Shown in pieces: positions 47,520-57,524 of a stretch of 64,000 bases of DNA. Origin of the DNA: Pseudomonas mendocina (GTDB taxonomy: Bacteria; Pseudomonadota; Gammaproteobacteria; Pseudomonadales; Pseudomonadaceae); the NCBI RefSeq assembly GCF_900636545.1, contig NZ_LR134290.1, positions 4,898,001 to 4,962,000 on the forward strand, written 5' to 3'. A program made the translations under genes and the position numbers. Position 1 is the first letter of the stretch; each line of letters starts with the position of its first letter. The notes beneath the pieces were generated by a model. That model was not told where the DNA came from and ran no database searches. It saw nothing but the letters and a program-made list of their open reading frames with translations.

Positions 47520-48410
47520 CTAGCGCAATGCGTAGTCCAGCACGATCCCGATGAAGATCGCCAGCCCTGCCCAGTGGTTGTGCAGGAAGGCGTTGAAGCA
47601 CACCAATGGCTCGCGGCGGCGAGTCACGTGGAACTCCCAGGCGAAGCAGGCGGCGGCCACCAGCAGGCCGAGGTGGAAGTAAAGGCCCAGCTCGAAACGT
47701 GCGCCAGCCAGCAGCAGGCAGAGCAACGCCAGGCCCTGCAGGCTGGCGATGATCAGGCGGTCGGCGTCGCCGAACAGGATGGCGGTGGATTTCACCCCGA
47801 TCTTCAGGTCGTCCTCGCGGTCGGCCATGGCGTAGTAGGTGTCGTAGGCCACGGTCCAGAGCAGGTTGGCGATGTACAGCAGCCAGGCTTCTGGCGGCAG
47901 GCTGCCGGTCTCGGCAGTGAAGGCCATCGGCATGCCCCAGGAAAAGGCCGCACCGAGCACCACCTGCGGGTAGAAGGTGTAGCGCTTCATGAAGGGATAG
48001 CAGGCGGCCAGGGCCAGGCCGCCGAATGACAGCCAGATGGTGGTGGCGTTGGTGAACAACACCAGCACGAAGCTCATCGCCACCAGCACGGCGAACAGCA
48101 CCAGCGCCTCGCGCGGCTTTACCTTGCCACTGGCCAGCGGGCGCAACTGGGTACGGCTGACATGGCCGTCGAAGTTGCGATCGGCGTAGTCGTTGATCAC
48201 GCAACCGGCGGCACGCATGAGGATCACGCCGACAACGAAGATGAACAGGTTCTTCAGGCTCGGCACGCCTTCGGCCGCCACCCACAGTGCCCACAAGGTC
48301 GGCCACAGCAGCAGGTAGATGCCGATGGGCTTCTCCAGGCGCATCAGCTGGATGAAGTCCCAGGCTCGCGGGTGCAGGCGAGTGGTCGATTGCAGCAGGC
48401 GGGTGTACAT
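47520..48410 (-). CDS. ubiA: 4-hydroxybenzoate polyprenyltransferase
   Basis: A 296-residue inner-membrane prenyltransferase attaching the polyprenyl chain in ubiquinone synthesis. The two Asp-rich motifs are [12 protein letters not shown] and [13 protein letters not shown], with about eight hydrophobic helices. The ATG at 48410 ([12 protein letters not shown]) is preferred over the long N-terminal extension. It lies between ubiC and phoB, which is the conserved order. Confidence 0.95.
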   Translation of the reverse strand: MYTRLLQSTTRLHPRAWDFIQLMRLEKPIGIYLLLWPTLWALWVAAEGVPSLKNLFIFVVGVILMRAAGCVINDYADRNFDGHVSRTQLRPLASGKVKPREALVLFAVLVAMSFVLVLFTNATTIWLSFGGLALAACYPFMKRYTFYPQVVLGAAFSWGMPMAFTAETGSLPPEAWLLYIANLLWTVAYDTYYAMADREDDLKIGVKSTAILFGDADRLIIASLQGLALLCLLLAGARFELGLYFHLGLLVAAACFAWEFHVTRRREPLVCFNAFLHNHWAGLAIFIGIVLDYALR

Positions 48411-48511
48411 CGAAGCGTCTCCGTGCGGGTTGCGCGGATTATACGGAGTCGGCGCAGGAAGGGGGCGATGCGCCGGCGACGCGGTCGATGGGTTACGTCT
48501 GCCCGCCCAGG

Positions 48512-49078
48512 CTAGGCTTCGATCGCGGCGGCAACCCAGAACCGGGGCAGGAACACTTCGGCTACCAGCACGCCAAGGGCGCCACGACTGAAGCAGGAGC
48601 GGCGCGCCCACAGGCGTTCTTCACGCACTTCCAGGGGCAACCAGGCCGCCGGATAACGGCAGGCCTGCAACTCGCCGCGGTCAAAGGCTCGGTCACTGAA
48701 CAGCAGTTCGCCCAGCGAGCGACTGCCCAACTCGGCCAGATTCAGCCCGGAACCTTCCAGCGCGCTACGCGCTGCGACGCTACGGGCGAACACCCAAGGC
48801 TGTCCATGACCACGCAGGTAGACCTCACGCACCCAGCCCTGGCTGCCGTCGGCTACGCCGAGCAGCGCGCACTCATCGCTGCGCAGGCGCTGCCAGCCTT
48901 CCTGCAGCGGCGTCACCGAGAAGCCGTCGTTGGATAGCGCGGTCAGGCGGCGGGTCAGCGAGTCCTCGTTGAACAACCAGTCGCGCACACCGGCAGCCGG
49001 CTGCGGATGCAGCTGGGCATTGGTCAGCCAGCGCGGCGGATGAGCGAGAGCAGCGTGAGGCACGGCAAGAATCACCAT
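48512..49078 (-). CDS. ubiC: Chorismate pyruvate-lyase
   Basis: A 188-residue enzyme forming 4-hydroxybenzoate from chorismate, the first ubiquinone step. Conserved residues include [38 protein letters not shown] and the C-terminal VAEVFLPRF. The start is uncertain: ATG 49078 lacks a good ribosome site, and GTG 49063 or upstream codons are alternatives. It is the first gene of ubiC-ubiA. A repeat element follows on its upstream side, beyond which the flagellar genes begin. Confidence 0.9.
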   Translation of the reverse strand: MVILAVPHAALAHPPRWLTNAQLHPQPAAGVRDWLFNEDSLTRRLTALSNDGFSVTPLQEGWQRLRSDECALLGVADGSQGWVREVYLRGHGQPWVFARSVAARSALEGSGLNLAELGSRSLGELLFSDRAFDRGELQACRYPAAWLPLEVREERLWARRSCFSRGALGVLVAEVFLPRFWVAAAIEA

Positions 49079-49158
49079 GAATAGAAAGCGCGCGAGTCTA
49101 GCACGGCGCGACAGGCGCTTTGAGGCCGGGACATGAGCTGCAGGGCGTTGTGTGGGCT

Positions 49159-49268
49159 GGGCGGCGATCCGCTTCAACCTACCAACGATGGTCCACGTGG
49201 GCTGAAGCCCACCAATGATGTTCGGCCCACCAACGGCGTTCAGCGTGGACCAATACGGATCGCCGCCC
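49159..49268. repeat. Compound inverted/direct repeat element between ubiC and the flagellar cluster
   Basis: Outer arms GGGCGGCGATCCG (49159-49171) and CGGATCGCCGCCC (49256-49268) are exact reverse complements. Inside, GGTCCACG..CTGAA (49190-49206) pairs imperfectly with TTCAGCGTGGACC (49239-49251), and three direct repeats of an ACCAAYGRTG-type unit occur. The whole can form one large cruciform or RNA hairpin. It marks the boundary between conserved core genes and the flagellar cluster. Confidence 0.7.
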
Positions 49269-49285
49269 CTAAAAGGCCAAACCTC

Positions 49286-49732
49286 TCAATACGGCTGCGG
49301 TGCGTACAGCTGCGCCGAGCCCGGCTCGCCGAGCAACTGTTCGAGAATCTCGTGGTGCATGGCCAACAGCTTGCCGTTGCGCTCGTTGAGACGCTTGCAC
49401 TGGCCGGCCAGTTGGCCGAGCTGCTCCCAGGTGTGGACAAGGTGATTGCGCTGGGCCTGTGGATAACGCGCCAGCAGCTTCTGCATGGCGCTGTTGCCAC
49501 TGCCCAGCTGGAAAGCGGCGAGCACTTTGCTGCGGCGCTCCGCGCGTGCCTTGGCCTGGTCGACCAGCGGCAGGATCTGTTCATTGAGCAGGTCGATCTG
49601 CCTGCTGTCGCGCTTGAGCAACTGCTGATACAGCTCCTGCATCAGACCACGCAGGGTCAGATAGTCGGCGCAGTCCTGATGCAGGTCCTGCTCGACGATC
49701 TGCAGCAGCTGTTGCTCACGCGCGGTGGTCAC
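49286..49732 (-). CDS. flgN: Lateral flagellar export chaperone FlgN
   Basis: A 148-residue all-helical protein (LLQIVEQDLHQDCADYLTLR, DLLNEQILPLVDQAKARAER) of the FlgN family, which escorts the hook-filament junction proteins FlgK and FlgL to the export gate. It overlaps flgM by four bases and is the last gene of the leftward operon. The FlgN pattern is weakly conserved, so the call rests partly on its pairing with flgM. Its substrates FlgK/FlgL are not in the window. Confidence 0.7.
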   Translation of the reverse strand: MTTAREQQLLQIVEQDLHQDCADYLTLRGLMQELYQQLLKRDSRQIDLLNEQILPLVDQAKARAERRSKVLAAFQLGSGNSAMQKLLARYPQAQRNHLVHTWEQLGQLAGQCKRLNERNGKLLAMHHEILEQLLGEPGSAQLYAPQPY

Positions 49733-50007
49733 GCATCGCTACCGCTGTGGTAGGTCAGCATGCTGCCGGCCAGGGCGGCCGGATCGCTGCTCAGTTCACC
49801 GCGCGCCAGGGCGGCCTTGAGCTGAGCGACCTTGTCCAGGTCGACGTCCGGCAAGCTGCGCAGGGCGTCCTGCAACTGCTCCAGACGCGGTTCCTGGCTG
49901 GCGCTGGCGCGGGCATTGCCGCCTGGCTGCGGACGCGCGCTCTGCACCTGCGCCGGTGCGTCGCTGGGCAGGTTGAGGCTGGGCTTGAGATGCCTGCTGA
50001 TTTCCAT
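49729..50007 (-). CDS. flgM: Anti-sigma-28 factor FlgM
   Basis: A 92-residue protein with an unstructured N-terminal half and the FlgM C-terminal helices (RLEQLQDALRSLPDVDLDKV and AQLKAALARGELSSDPAALA), which bind sigma-28. FlgM is exported when the hook is complete, releasing the sigma factor for filament genes. Its presence implies a sigma-28 dedicated to this system, not in the window. It is 77 bases after fliJ. Confidence 0.8.
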   Translation of the reverse strand: MEISRHLKPSLNLPSDAPAQVQSARPQPGGNARASASQEPRLEQLQDALRSLPDVDLDKVAQLKAALARGELSSDPAALAGSMLTYHSGSDA

Positions 50008-50084
50008 GATTCGAATCCAACTCGCGTGGTGTTATGGCCTAAGAGCGACCGGGCACGGCAACAACTTAAACACGTCGAAAAAAA

Positions 50085-50510
50085 TTAGCTGACCTGGGCG
50101 CGCCACCAGGCCTGCGCAGCCAGACCATCCTGAATCTTCTGCTCCTGGCGGGCAAGCAGGTCCTGCCATTCGCCCATCTTGCCCTCGAGAAACTGGGTGA
50201 TGACCTTCTCGCTGCGCATCGCCGCCAGCAACTCACGCTGAATGCGCGCCAGGTTCTCCTCGGCCAGCGCCAGCTCGCGCCGCTGCAGCTCGACCATCTT
50301 GTACAGGGTCGCCTTGTAACGCTGCTGGTTGTCGCGCTGCAGTGGCGTGGTCATCGGCACGGTGAAGCCGCACAGGCGGCTGAGACCGGTGATGTTGTTG
50401 CGGTAGCGCTGGCAGAGGTTCTGTTGATAACTGACACGGCCGAGCATTTGCTGCACCTTGCTGCCGCGCAGACTGGCCAGGCGTCCGAGCATTTCCAGCT
50501 GTTCTTTCAT
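50085..50510 (-). CDS. fliJ: Flagellar export protein FliJ
   Basis: A 141-residue coiled-coil protein (GRLASLRGSKVQQMLGRV, YKMVELQRRELALAEENLA) that stimulates the FliI ATPase and FlhA in the flagellar export apparatus. It overlaps fliI by four bases as ATGA. Length and position confirm it. It follows FliI in the lateral operon. Confidence 0.85.
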   Translation of the reverse strand: MKEQLEMLGRLASLRGSKVQQMLGRVSYQQNLCQRYRNNITGLSRLCGFTVPMTTPLQRDNQQRYKATLYKMVELQRRELALAEENLARIQRELLAAMRSEKVITQFLEGKMGEWQDLLARQEQKIQDGLAAQAWWRAQVS

Positions 50511-51823
50511 TTGATGATGCTCTGCAAGGTGGCGATGCTGGCGCCGAGTTCGGCGCTGGCACCAACCTCCTGGCGCAGGAAGCGTTCGAGACTGGGCGCC
50601 AGTTGCACGGCGCGGTCGGTCTTGGCGTCCATACCCGGGGTGTAGCCACCCAACGGAATCAGCTCCTTGATCTTTTCATAGGTGCTGTAGAACTCCTTGA
50701 ACTGGCGCCCGGCAGCCAGGTGCGCAGGCTCGCCGACCTGGCTCATGCAGCGGCTGACCGAGGCGGAAATGTCGATGGCCGGGTAGTGGCCGACGTCCGC
50801 CAGACGCCGCGACAGAACGATATGCCCGTCGAGAATGGCGCGCGCGCAGTCGACGATAGGGTCCTGATGGTCATCGCCCTCCGCCAGCACGGTATAGATG
50901 GCACTGAGGCTGCCACTACCGCTCTCGCCATTGCCGGCACTTTCCACCAGCTCCGGCAGCATGCCGAACACCGACGGTGGATAGCCCTTGGTCGCTGGCG
51001 GCTCGCCGAGGGCCAGGGCGATCTCGCGCTGTGCCATGGCGTAGCGGGTCAGCGAATCGACCAGCAGCAACACGTCCTGGCCCTGGTCGCGAAAGTAGGC
51101 GGCAATGCTGTGGCACAGCTCGGTGGCCTTCAGGCGCATCAGCGGTGACTCGTTGGCCGGCGCCACCACTACCACGGCCTTGCGCAAGCCTTCCTCGCCG
51201 AGCGAGTGAAGGATGAATTCCTGCACCTCGCGGCCGCGCTCACCGATCAGCCCGACCACCACCACGTCGGCCTTGGTCTGCCGTGTGATCATCCCCAGCA
51301 GCACGCTCTTGCCTACTCCAGAGCCGGCGAACAGGCCGACCCGCTGGCCTTTGCCGAGAGTCAGCAAGCCGTTGATGGCGCGTACGCCGACATCCAGCGC
51401 GGCCTCCACCGGGCGCCGCTTGAGCGGATTGACCGAAGGCAGCTCGACCGGCAGCGGGTCGCGCCCGGAGAGCTTGCCGCGTTCATCCAGCGGCTCGCCG
51501 AGGCCATTGACCACGCGGCCAAGCCAGGATTCGTCGATCTGTAGCAGCGCCTCGTCCTTGGCCGGGAATACCCGCGATCCTGCCGCAAGGCCGACCGGCT
51601 TCTTGAATGGCATCAGGTAGGTGATGTCGCGGTTGAAGCCGACCACCTGAGCGTCCAGCAAACTGCCGTCAGCCTGCTCGACCCGGCAACGCTGGCCGGT
51701 GCTGCGCTGGCAGCCGAGGCTTTCCAGGAGCATGCCGGAAACCCGCACCAGGCGCCCAGCCACCTTGGCCAGTTGCACACCGTCGAGAGAGCGCAGCGCT
51801 TCGTCGAGTTTGTAGTCGAGCAT
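50507..51823 (-). CDS. fliI: Flagellar export ATPase FliI
   Basis: A 438-residue ATPase related to F1-beta. The Walker A loop FAGSGVGKSVLL is at 165-176, the catalytic GERGRE at 194-199 and Walker B VLLLVDSLTRYAMAQREI at 251-268. It energises loading of flagellar substrates at the export gate. FliI is preceded by FliH, whose stop lies 17 bases upstream. All motifs intact. Confidence 0.95.
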   Translation of the reverse strand: MLDYKLDEALRSLDGVQLAKVAGRLVRVSGMLLESLGCQRSTGQRCRVEQADGSLLDAQVVGFNRDITYLMPFKKPVGLAAGSRVFPAKDEALLQIDESWLGRVVNGLGEPLDERGKLSGRDPLPVELPSVNPLKRRPVEAALDVGVRAINGLLTLGKGQRVGLFAGSGVGKSVLLGMITRQTKADVVVVGLIGERGREVQEFILHSLGEEGLRKAVVVVAPANESPLMRLKATELCHSIAAYFRDQGQDVLLLVDSLTRYAMAQREIALALGEPPATKGYPPSVFGMLPELVESAGNGESGSGSLSAIYTVLAEGDDHQDPIVDCARAILDGHIVLSRRLADVGHYPAIDISASVSRCMSQVGEPAHLAAGRQFKEFYSTYEKIKELIPLGGYTPGMDAKTDRAVQLAPSLERFLRQEVGASAELGASIATLQSIIK

Positions 51824-51839
51824 CGGCGTCCGCTCCCGC

Positions 51840-52532
51840 TCAGGCTTCGGTCAGGTGCAGGTGTTCGGCCAGGGTGTCGATGCAGGCGTCCAGACGCTGC
51901 TGGCAGCCCACGTCGGCTTCGGCCTGCGGCGTAACCACGCGGCATTCGCCCAGCGCCAGGCGCTCGTCGGCCACCAGTTTCCAGCCGGCAGCACGCTCCG
52001 GTGCCACGGCCTTGATCCGTGCGTATTCCTCGGGGCTGAGCAGCACCTGTACGTCTTCGGGCTCGCCCGGCATGCTCGCCAGGGCCTCCTCGACCAGCGC
52101 CAGCAACTGAGTCGGGTGCAGCGTGAGTTCGCAGCGAATCACCTGCTGCGAGACCTTCCTCACCAGTTCCAGCAACTCCTGGCGGCGCTTGTGCTCCAGC
52201 TCGCCGAGGTATTGTTCGACCTTCTCGCTGATCTGCTGCAACGGTTGCGCAGCCAGTTCGAAGTCGCGACGGCCTTCGTTACGGCCTTCCTCGCGCCCGA
52301 TTTTCAGGCCCTCGTCGCGCCCCTGCTCGAAGCCGGCCTGGCGCCCGGCCTCCTCGCCTTGCTGCAGACCGTCCTGGTAGCCCTTCTCGATACCCTGCTG
52401 GAAGCCATCGGCCATGGCTCGCTGCAGACCGGCGGCATCGCCGCTCCAGTCCACTGCCGGCTGGCTGTTGCGCGGCGGGAAGCGGTAGGCGCGCCACTGG
52501 CGGGTGTCGCCCTTGATCACCTTGACCGTCAT
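51840..52532 (-). CDS. fliH: Flagellar assembly protein FliH
   Basis: A 230-residue protein with the FliH-type central stretch of charged G/EEG repeats (QEGRDEGLKIGREEGRNEG) giving a helix dimer, and the C-terminal V-ATPase-E-like domain (VRKVSQQVIRCELTLHPTQL). It regulates FliI and links it to FliN. Its start follows the fliG stop by one base. Confidence 0.88.
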   Translation of the reverse strand: MTVKVIKGDTRQWRAYRFPPRNSQPAVDWSGDAAGLQRAMADGFQQGIEKGYQDGLQQGEEAGRQAGFEQGRDEGLKIGREEGRNEGRRDFELAAQPLQQISEKVEQYLGELEHKRRQELLELVRKVSQQVIRCELTLHPTQLLALVEEALASMPGEPEDVQVLLSPEEYARIKAVAPERAAGWKLVADERLALGECRVVTPQAEADVGCQQRLDACIDTLAEHLHLTEA

Positions 52533-52533
52533 C

Positions 52534-53598
52534 TCATTCCACCGTCTGTTCGCGGAACAGCTGCACCTGCAGCTCGCCGTTGGCCGACATTTCGCGGACC
52601 ACGGCCATGATGTCCTTGCGCACCTGCTCGACGCGGCTCAACGGCACCGGGCCCTGGCGGCGATTGATCGACTCCATCTGCTGCGCCTGGCGTTTGGGCA
52701 TGGCGCCCTGGATGGCACGCACCAGCTCGGGCTCGGCGCCCTTGAGGGCGACCACCCACTCCTCCAGCGGCACGGCTTCGAGCAGCGCCTGCAGCACGTC
52801 CTGGTTCTGCCGCGAGAGGATGAAGAAGTCGTACATTTCATCTTCGATGCGCTCGACCAGTTGGTCGTCATGGGCACGCAGCAGCTCGAACATCTGCCCG
52901 CGATCACCCTTGAAGCGGTTCATGATGTCCGCCGCCTGCTTGATGCCACGCACCTGCGAACCCTGGGTGCTGAGCACCGCCAGGCTGCGCTCGATCAGTT
53001 GCTCCAACTCGGCGATGACGTCGCTGTTCACTTCGCTGAGGTTGGCGATGCGGTACAGCAGTTCATCCTGGCGCTCCTTGGGCATGCACTCGAGCACCTC
53101 GCTGGCCATGCCCGGCGGCAGGAAAGCGAGGAACACCGCCTGCATCTGGGCGTGCTCCTTGGCGATCAGGGCAGCGAACTGCTTGGGATCGAGCCACTCC
53201 ATCTTGGCCATCTTGGCGCGAATTTCCTCGCCGTAGATGCTGTCGAGCAGCGAACGGGTGATTTCGCTGCCCAACGCCTTGCTGAGCATGCCGTCGAGAT
53301 AGCCACGCGAGGCGCCCTTGATGCTGCTCTGCTCCTTGTAGTCCTCGAAGAAACGGCCGATGACGTCGGAGACCATCGGCTGCTTGACGTTGGACAGGCG
53401 CGCCATGGCCTGGCTGATGCTGACGATCTCCTCGCGCGAGAAGTGCTTGAGCACGCCGGCGGAAATCTCGTCACCCATGCTCAGCATGAGGATCGCGGCC
53501 TGCTCGGAAGAACTCAGCGAACGCTTCTGCACGCGCAGGCGCATTTCCTTGGCGGTGGAACCACCGCGGCCGTCAGGCTGGGTTGAGGTCTCGTTCAT
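52534..53598 (-). CDS. fliG: Flagellar motor switch protein FliG, variant charge set
   Basis: A 354-residue motor protein linking FliF to FliM and contacting the stators. The N-terminal FliF-binding domain contains SSSEQAAILMLSMG. The middle FliM-binding EHPQ motif reads EHAQ (148-151), and the C-terminal torque helix contains VALKGAE (Lys286) and PKRQAQQMES. By eye alignment with E. coli, Lys264 and Arg281 are kept (Lys286, Arg303), but Asp288, Asp289 and Arg297 are Ser310, Ile311 and Pro319. The start overlaps the fliF 3' end by 26 bases. Confidence 0.92.
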   Translation of the reverse strand: MNETSTQPDGRGGSTAKEMRLRVQKRSLSSSEQAAILMLSMGDEISAGVLKHFSREEIVSISQAMARLSNVKQPMVSDVIGRFFEDYKEQSSIKGASRGYLDGMLSKALGSEITRSLLDSIYGEEIRAKMAKMEWLDPKQFAALIAKEHAQMQAVFLAFLPPGMASEVLECMPKERQDELLYRIANLSEVNSDVIAELEQLIERSLAVLSTQGSQVRGIKQAADIMNRFKGDRGQMFELLRAHDDQLVERIEDEMYDFFILSRQNQDVLQALLEAVPLEEWVVALKGAEPELVRAIQGAMPKRQAQQMESINRRQGPVPLSRVEQVRKDIMAVVREMSANGELQVQLFREQTVE

Positions 53599-55267
53599 TG
53601 CGCCCTATCCACTGTTTGATGACTTCCGAGACGCGCTCGGGATCGTTCTTGGCCAGCATCTGCAGGTGTTCGATCTGTAGTTCCAGGCCCGAGCCGGGCG
53701 CCGGCAGGCGAATCTCCGACAAGGGGCTGAGTTCGCCGAGCACGGTAGCCCCCGGCGCGTCGTCACCGACGCGGGCCAGCAGGCGTTCGGCCGCCCGCTC
53801 GGCATGCAGGGCGAGCTGATCATCGCCCTCGGCCATCGCCGGCAACCCCGTCTGGTTGCGCTGGCTCAGACTGCGCACCGCAGGACGCACCACCATCAGC
53901 AACAACAGCAGACTGATCAGGGCGAACACGCCGAGCTTGGCCAAGTCATGCACCTTGGAGTTTTCCCACCAGGGCAGCAGATCCTCACCCGCGCCACCAA
54001 TGCCGGCATCGGTGAAGGGGAAGACGCTCAGCGTCAGCAGGTCGCCGCGCGCCTGGTTGAAACCCACGGCGCTCTTGACCATCGCCGTAAGTTCCTCGCG
54101 CGCCTCGGGCGTCCAGCCGCCTTCTGGCGCCACCGCTGCATTGAGCACCACGGCGATGCTCTGCTGACGTAGGCTGAAAGGCGCGTGTTTGACGTGGGTA
54201 ATGCTCTGGTCGTAATCGAGTTGACGATTGGATTCCTTGCGCAACGAGGTCGCTGCCTGGTTGGCGTTTTCGCCTTGGGCGCCGGCCTGCGCCTGCTGGT
54301 TGGCGGCCTGATTGGCCGGCGGGGCCGGTTGCGGTGGACGATTGGCCAGCGAACCGGGTACGCCAAGGGCCAGCTGGTCGAGCACACTTTCGTCACGCAC
54401 CACTTCATTGCGCAGACGCGGGTTCTCGCCATAGGCCTGGAAGGTCTCTTCCTTCTGGCTGAAATCGATGTCGGCCGACACGCTGATGCGGTAATTGCCG
54501 CCACCGAGTACCGGCGCCAGCACCGCTTCGGCATTGGCCACGGCCTTGCTCTGGTAGTCGTCGACCACCTGCCAGTTCTGCACCGGGCCGCCGAGGGTAT
54601 CGATGCCGCGCGACAGCAACGCGCCGTACTGATCGACCACCTGCACGTTGCCGGCCTCGAGCTGCGGCACACTACCAGCCACCAGATTGACGATGGCGCT
54701 GACCTGTTCCGGCGTCAGCTTGTAGCCCGGCGCCAGCTGCAACATCACCGAGGCCTTGCCCGGCTCGCGCTTGCCGACCACGAAGGAACTGCTCTCCTGC
54801 AACGCCAGGTGCACGCGGGCACCTTCCACGCCCTTGAGCGCCATCACGGTGCGGGCCAGCTCGCCCTCCAGGCTGCGCTTGAGGCGCACGTCCTGAACGA
54901 ACTGGCTGGTGCCCAGCGGCTCGTCCTTGTCGAACAGCTCGTAACCGGCCGGCACCTTGACCTGCACGCCCTTGGCCGCCAACAGCATGCGTGCCCGGCC
55001 GAGCTGATCCTCACGCACCAGCACCTGACCACTCTGCGGGTGCAGGCGGTAGTTGATGGCGTCGCCATCGAGCACCTGCATCACCTCGGCGGCCGGATAG
55101 GCCTCGCCGGCGCCGTACAGCGGGCGGAACGAGCCCTGATCACGCCAGAGGTAGAACACCACACCAACCGCCAGCAACGCGGCGATCACCGCGAGACCGA
55201 TCAGGGTCATGCGTGGGTCGAGTTTCAGCCCGGTTTCAGGCAGCTTGCTTCTTATGGTCTGCAGCAC
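53573..55267 (-). CDS. fliF: Flagellar MS-ring protein FliF
   Basis: A 564-residue ring protein. Membrane helix 1 is residues 21-41 and helix 2 about 442-460. Periplasmic ring-building motifs include DPERVSEVIKQWI at the C-terminal FliG-binding end and VKVPAGYELFDKDEPLGTSQ near the N-terminus. The protein nucleates basal-body assembly. It lies between fliE and fliG, as in most flagellar operons. Length is typical. Confidence 0.94.
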   Translation of the reverse strand: MLQTIRSKLPETGLKLDPRMTLIGLAVIAALLAVGVVFYLWRDQGSFRPLYGAGEAYPAAEVMQVLDGDAINYRLHPQSGQVLVREDQLGRARMLLAAKGVQVKVPAGYELFDKDEPLGTSQFVQDVRLKRSLEGELARTVMALKGVEGARVHLALQESSSFVVGKREPGKASVMLQLAPGYKLTPEQVSAIVNLVAGSVPQLEAGNVQVVDQYGALLSRGIDTLGGPVQNWQVVDDYQSKAVANAEAVLAPVLGGGNYRISVSADIDFSQKEETFQAYGENPRLRNEVVRDESVLDQLALGVPGSLANRPPQPAPPANQAANQQAQAGAQGENANQAATSLRKESNRQLDYDQSITHVKHAPFSLRQQSIAVVLNAAVAPEGGWTPEAREELTAMVKSAVGFNQARGDLLTLSVFPFTDAGIGGAGEDLLPWWENSKVHDLAKLGVFALISLLLLLMVVRPAVRSLSQRNQTGLPAMAEGDDQLALHAERAAERLLARVGDDAPGATVLGELSPLSEIRLPAPGSGLELQIEHLQMLAKNDPERVSEVIKQWIGRNERDLNPA

Positions 55268-55286
55268 GCGTCAGTCCCCGATCCGC

Positions 55287-55622
55287 TTACAGCGGCATCT
55301 TCATGATGTCGTCGAAAGCACTGGATAGCTTGTTACGCACCTGCATCAGGGCGCTGAACGACACGCTGGCCTTCTGGCTCTCGATCATCGCTCCCACCAG
55401 GTCATCGCTCTGTCCGCTGTCGACGGCCGCCATCAGCGCGCCGGAACGATGTTGCTGAGCGTCCACCGCGCGCACTGCATCGTCGAAGGCGGTGGCGAAA
55501 CCTGCCTCGCCGGCCTGACCGGCAAAGGCCTGCGCCGGTTTGATCGACGCGGTTTCGCCGACATTCTTCATCTGCTCCATGCGGCCCAGCAGGTCCTGCT
55601 GCACCTGGCTAATCGGATTCAT
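55287..55622 (-). CDS. fliE: Flagellar hook-basal body protein FliE
   Basis: A 111-residue protein with conserved C-terminal half (SDDLVGAMIESQKASVSFSA, LMQVRNKLSSAFDDIMKMPL) that joins the MS ring to the rod. It is the second gene of the operon after lafK, separated by 12 bases. Confidence 0.92.
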   Translation of the reverse strand: MNPISQVQQDLLGRMEQMKNVGETASIKPAQAFAGQAGEAGFATAFDDAVRAVDAQQHRSGALMAAVDSGQSDDLVGAMIESQKASVSFSALMQVRNKLSSAFDDIMKMPL

Positions 55623-55634
55623 CCTTTGCTTCTC

Positions 55635-57044
<1,410 letters not shown>

Positions 57045-57524
57045 GGTAAATCACCCGTTGTCTTTCATGAGCCAGGCGGCGGCATTCGACCCCGTGTTCA
57101 AAACTGCCAAGCAGATGACAGATTTTTTTCACATGGCCCCTTAATCTTCCGAAACTTTCCGTCGCTCTTATGGGTCAACTTCAGACAGCACTTGTCGGCG
57201 TGACATATATACGTGCGACGGATCACGCGGCGGACGTTAACAAGCGCACAAAAAATCACCGAATTACTTGCTGTTATTTCCTGTCAATGCCGGCAAGCCG
57301 ATATCAAAAACAGCATTTGATATCTATTGATTTAATTTCTATCCCTCCCCACGCCTAGACTCCCCCTCGTCATCACTGGGCTGCAGCGCTGTGCCCGGAT
57401 GATTCAGACGCCATGGCCCAGGCGACGCTGCTGCGGCCCGCCGGCACATCAAAACGTCCTCTGCACGCCCTTCGGATGACTCGTGGGTGCACGCGCAGTT
57501 ACAACCAGGAATACAGCCCACAAC
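57045..57524. other. Divergent control region between lafK and fliM
   Basis: A 480-base AT-rich spacer (notably 57200-57350) separating the two operons. It carries a perfect 9-base inverted repeat (57300-57324) and a weak -35 (TTGATA) inside its right arm. No convincing sigma-54 promoter was found on either strand. It probably contains both operon promoters and the operators of the system. Confidence 0.6.
57300..57324. promoter_or_regulatory. Perfect inverted repeat upstream of fliM, candidate operator
   Basis: GATATCAAA (57300-57308), seven bases and TTTGATATC (57316-57324) are exact reverse complements. TTGATA of the right arm, with a 17-base spacer and TATCCC, is a weak promoter match toward fliM. 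Two-fold symmetry and placement suggest a dimeric regulator site. Confidence 0.5.

Noticed and set aside
57079..57094. Possible sigma-54 promoter before lafK (GG-N10-GC)
   Set aside because: Only the GG and GC plus two other bases match TGGCACG-N4-TTGC; chance level.
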